Shown here: positions 5,850-6,204 of the stretch, one piece after another
Position numbering within the stretch: position 1 is the first letter of the stretch
Layout: each line of letters opens with the position of its first letter
Assembly: GCA_038231615.1 (NCBI GenBank)
Contig: JBBRLA010000535.1
Coordinates: 1-6,204 of the forward strand
DNA length: 6,204 nucleotides
Source of the DNA: JBBRLA01 sp038231615
GTDB taxonomy: Bacteria > Myxococcota_A > Polyangia > Palsa-1104 > JAEUJZ01
Direction of reading: 5' to 3'
Notes under the pieces: model-generated
What the model was told of the DNA's origin: nothing
The model's database searches: none
What the model saw: only the letters and a program-made list of their open reading frames with translations
Made by a program: the position numbers and the translations under genes

Positions 5850-5886
5850 GGACTGACAGGCTCATTGATCGCGCCGCGGTCAGTCC
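5850..5886 (-). promoter_or_regulatory. 8-bp inverted repeat over the glycosyltransferase stop codon
   Basis: GGACTGAC at 5850-5857 is perfectly complementary to GTCAGTCC at 5879-5886, with a 21-base loop. The right arm contains the glycosyltransferase stop (TGA, 5882-5880). No T-run follows on the minus strand, so it is a poor intrinsic terminator. It could be a protein-binding operator, an mRNA-processing structure between the two minus-strand genes, or chance. Confidence 0.4.
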
Positions 5887-6204
5887 ATGAGCCCGATGTG
5901 CAAAAGGGCCCGCAGAGTCTCGGGGGCCTCGGCGGCGGCCTCCCCGCCCAGCCGCAGGTGCGCCACCAGCAGACGCAGGTCCTCCGGGGTGTCCACGTCG
6001 TAGAAGAACGGCATCAGGCACACGCCATGACCGTCAACCCCGTCCGCCGCCAGGCGCTCGAGCGTGGCCACCAACACGGTTCCGGTGCCCCAGGGAATGC
6101 CCGGGGCGAAAAGGTCCGGGCAGGGCCGCCGCGCCCCGACCAGCCAGTAGCCCCCATCGGTGGCTGGGCCCAGCACCACGTCGGCCCCGGCCCCGGAAGG
6201 ACCC
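5880..6204 (-). CDS. DUF2064/TIGR04282-type glycosyltransferase, C-terminal part
   Basis: The last 107 residues of a gene that runs off the right edge; the frame is open to base 6203. The visible part contains ADVVLGPATDGGYWLVG, the characteristic active-site region of the TIGR04282 (DUF2064) GT-A nucleotide-sugar transferase-like family. It is followed by a PDLFAPGIPWGTGTVL segment and the terminal YDVDTPEDL motif, then a ~35-residue tail. Members are soluble cytoplasmic enzymes; some are assigned to arsenosugar biosynthesis because they neighbour the radical-SAM enzyme ArsS, while others occur in cofactor or surface-sugar loci. No arsenic gene is visible here, so that role is not supported. 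A GTG at 6179 is an internal valine, not the start. The family call is confident; the specific substrate is unknown. Confidence 0.88.
   Translation of the reverse strand, partial: GPSGAGADVVLGPATDGGYWLVGARRPCPDLFAPGIPWGTGTVLVATLERLAADGVDGHGVCLMPFFYDVDTPEDLRLLVAHLRLGGEAAAEAPETLRALLHIGLMD

Overview
The window is about 6.2 kb of very GC-rich bacterial DNA with strongly GC-biased third codon positions. Its gene content suggests a delta-proteobacterial/Myxococcota-type genome: a Cys-rich SUMF1-type protein ending in FRCC, a membrane-anchored Tim44-like/zinc-ribbon protein, a bacterial OPT transporter, a small patatin and a TIGR04282-type glycosyltransferase. This placement is inferred from the families; no rRNA or other phylogenetic marker is present. 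I see no rRNA, tRNA, CRISPR array, insertion sequence or phage gene.

Layout, left to right. (1) 1-655, plus strand: C-terminal part of a formylglycine-generating-enzyme-like (SUMF1/FGE-sulfatase) protein whose start lies outside the window. (2) 656-832: convergent intergenic region with an exact second copy of the last 36 bp of the upstream gene end (stop codon included) and several hairpins. (3) 833-2356, minus strand: a 507-residue protein with an N-terminal signal/anchor, a Ser/Pro/Tyr/His-rich linker, a second membrane helix, and two tandem copies of a Tim44-like plus four-cysteine zinc-ribbon module. (4) 2357-2579: divergent promoter region. (5) 2580-4589 and 4617-5426, plus strand: an OPT-family transporter followed after 27 bp by a patatin-like phospholipase, probably one operon. 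(6) 5432-5809, minus strand: an unrecognised 125-residue basic protein with a strong Shine-Dalgarno, converging on the patatin with a 5-bp gap. (7) 5880-6204, minus strand: C-terminal part of a DUF2064/TIGR04282 glycosyltransferase, running off the right edge, with an 8-bp inverted repeat over its stop codon.

The OPT transporter and patatin are the only pair with good evidence of co-expression. The Tim44-like protein is divergent from them and may share control through the 223-bp spacer. The glycosyltransferase and small protein are co-directional with a 69-bp gap and could be a second transcription unit. Most of the window looks like ordinary chromosome. The points most worth following up are the duplicated Tim44-like/zinc-ribbon architecture, the duplicated 3' end of the SUMF1 gene, and the small orphan gene. 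I found no clear evidence of a new defence or mobile system.
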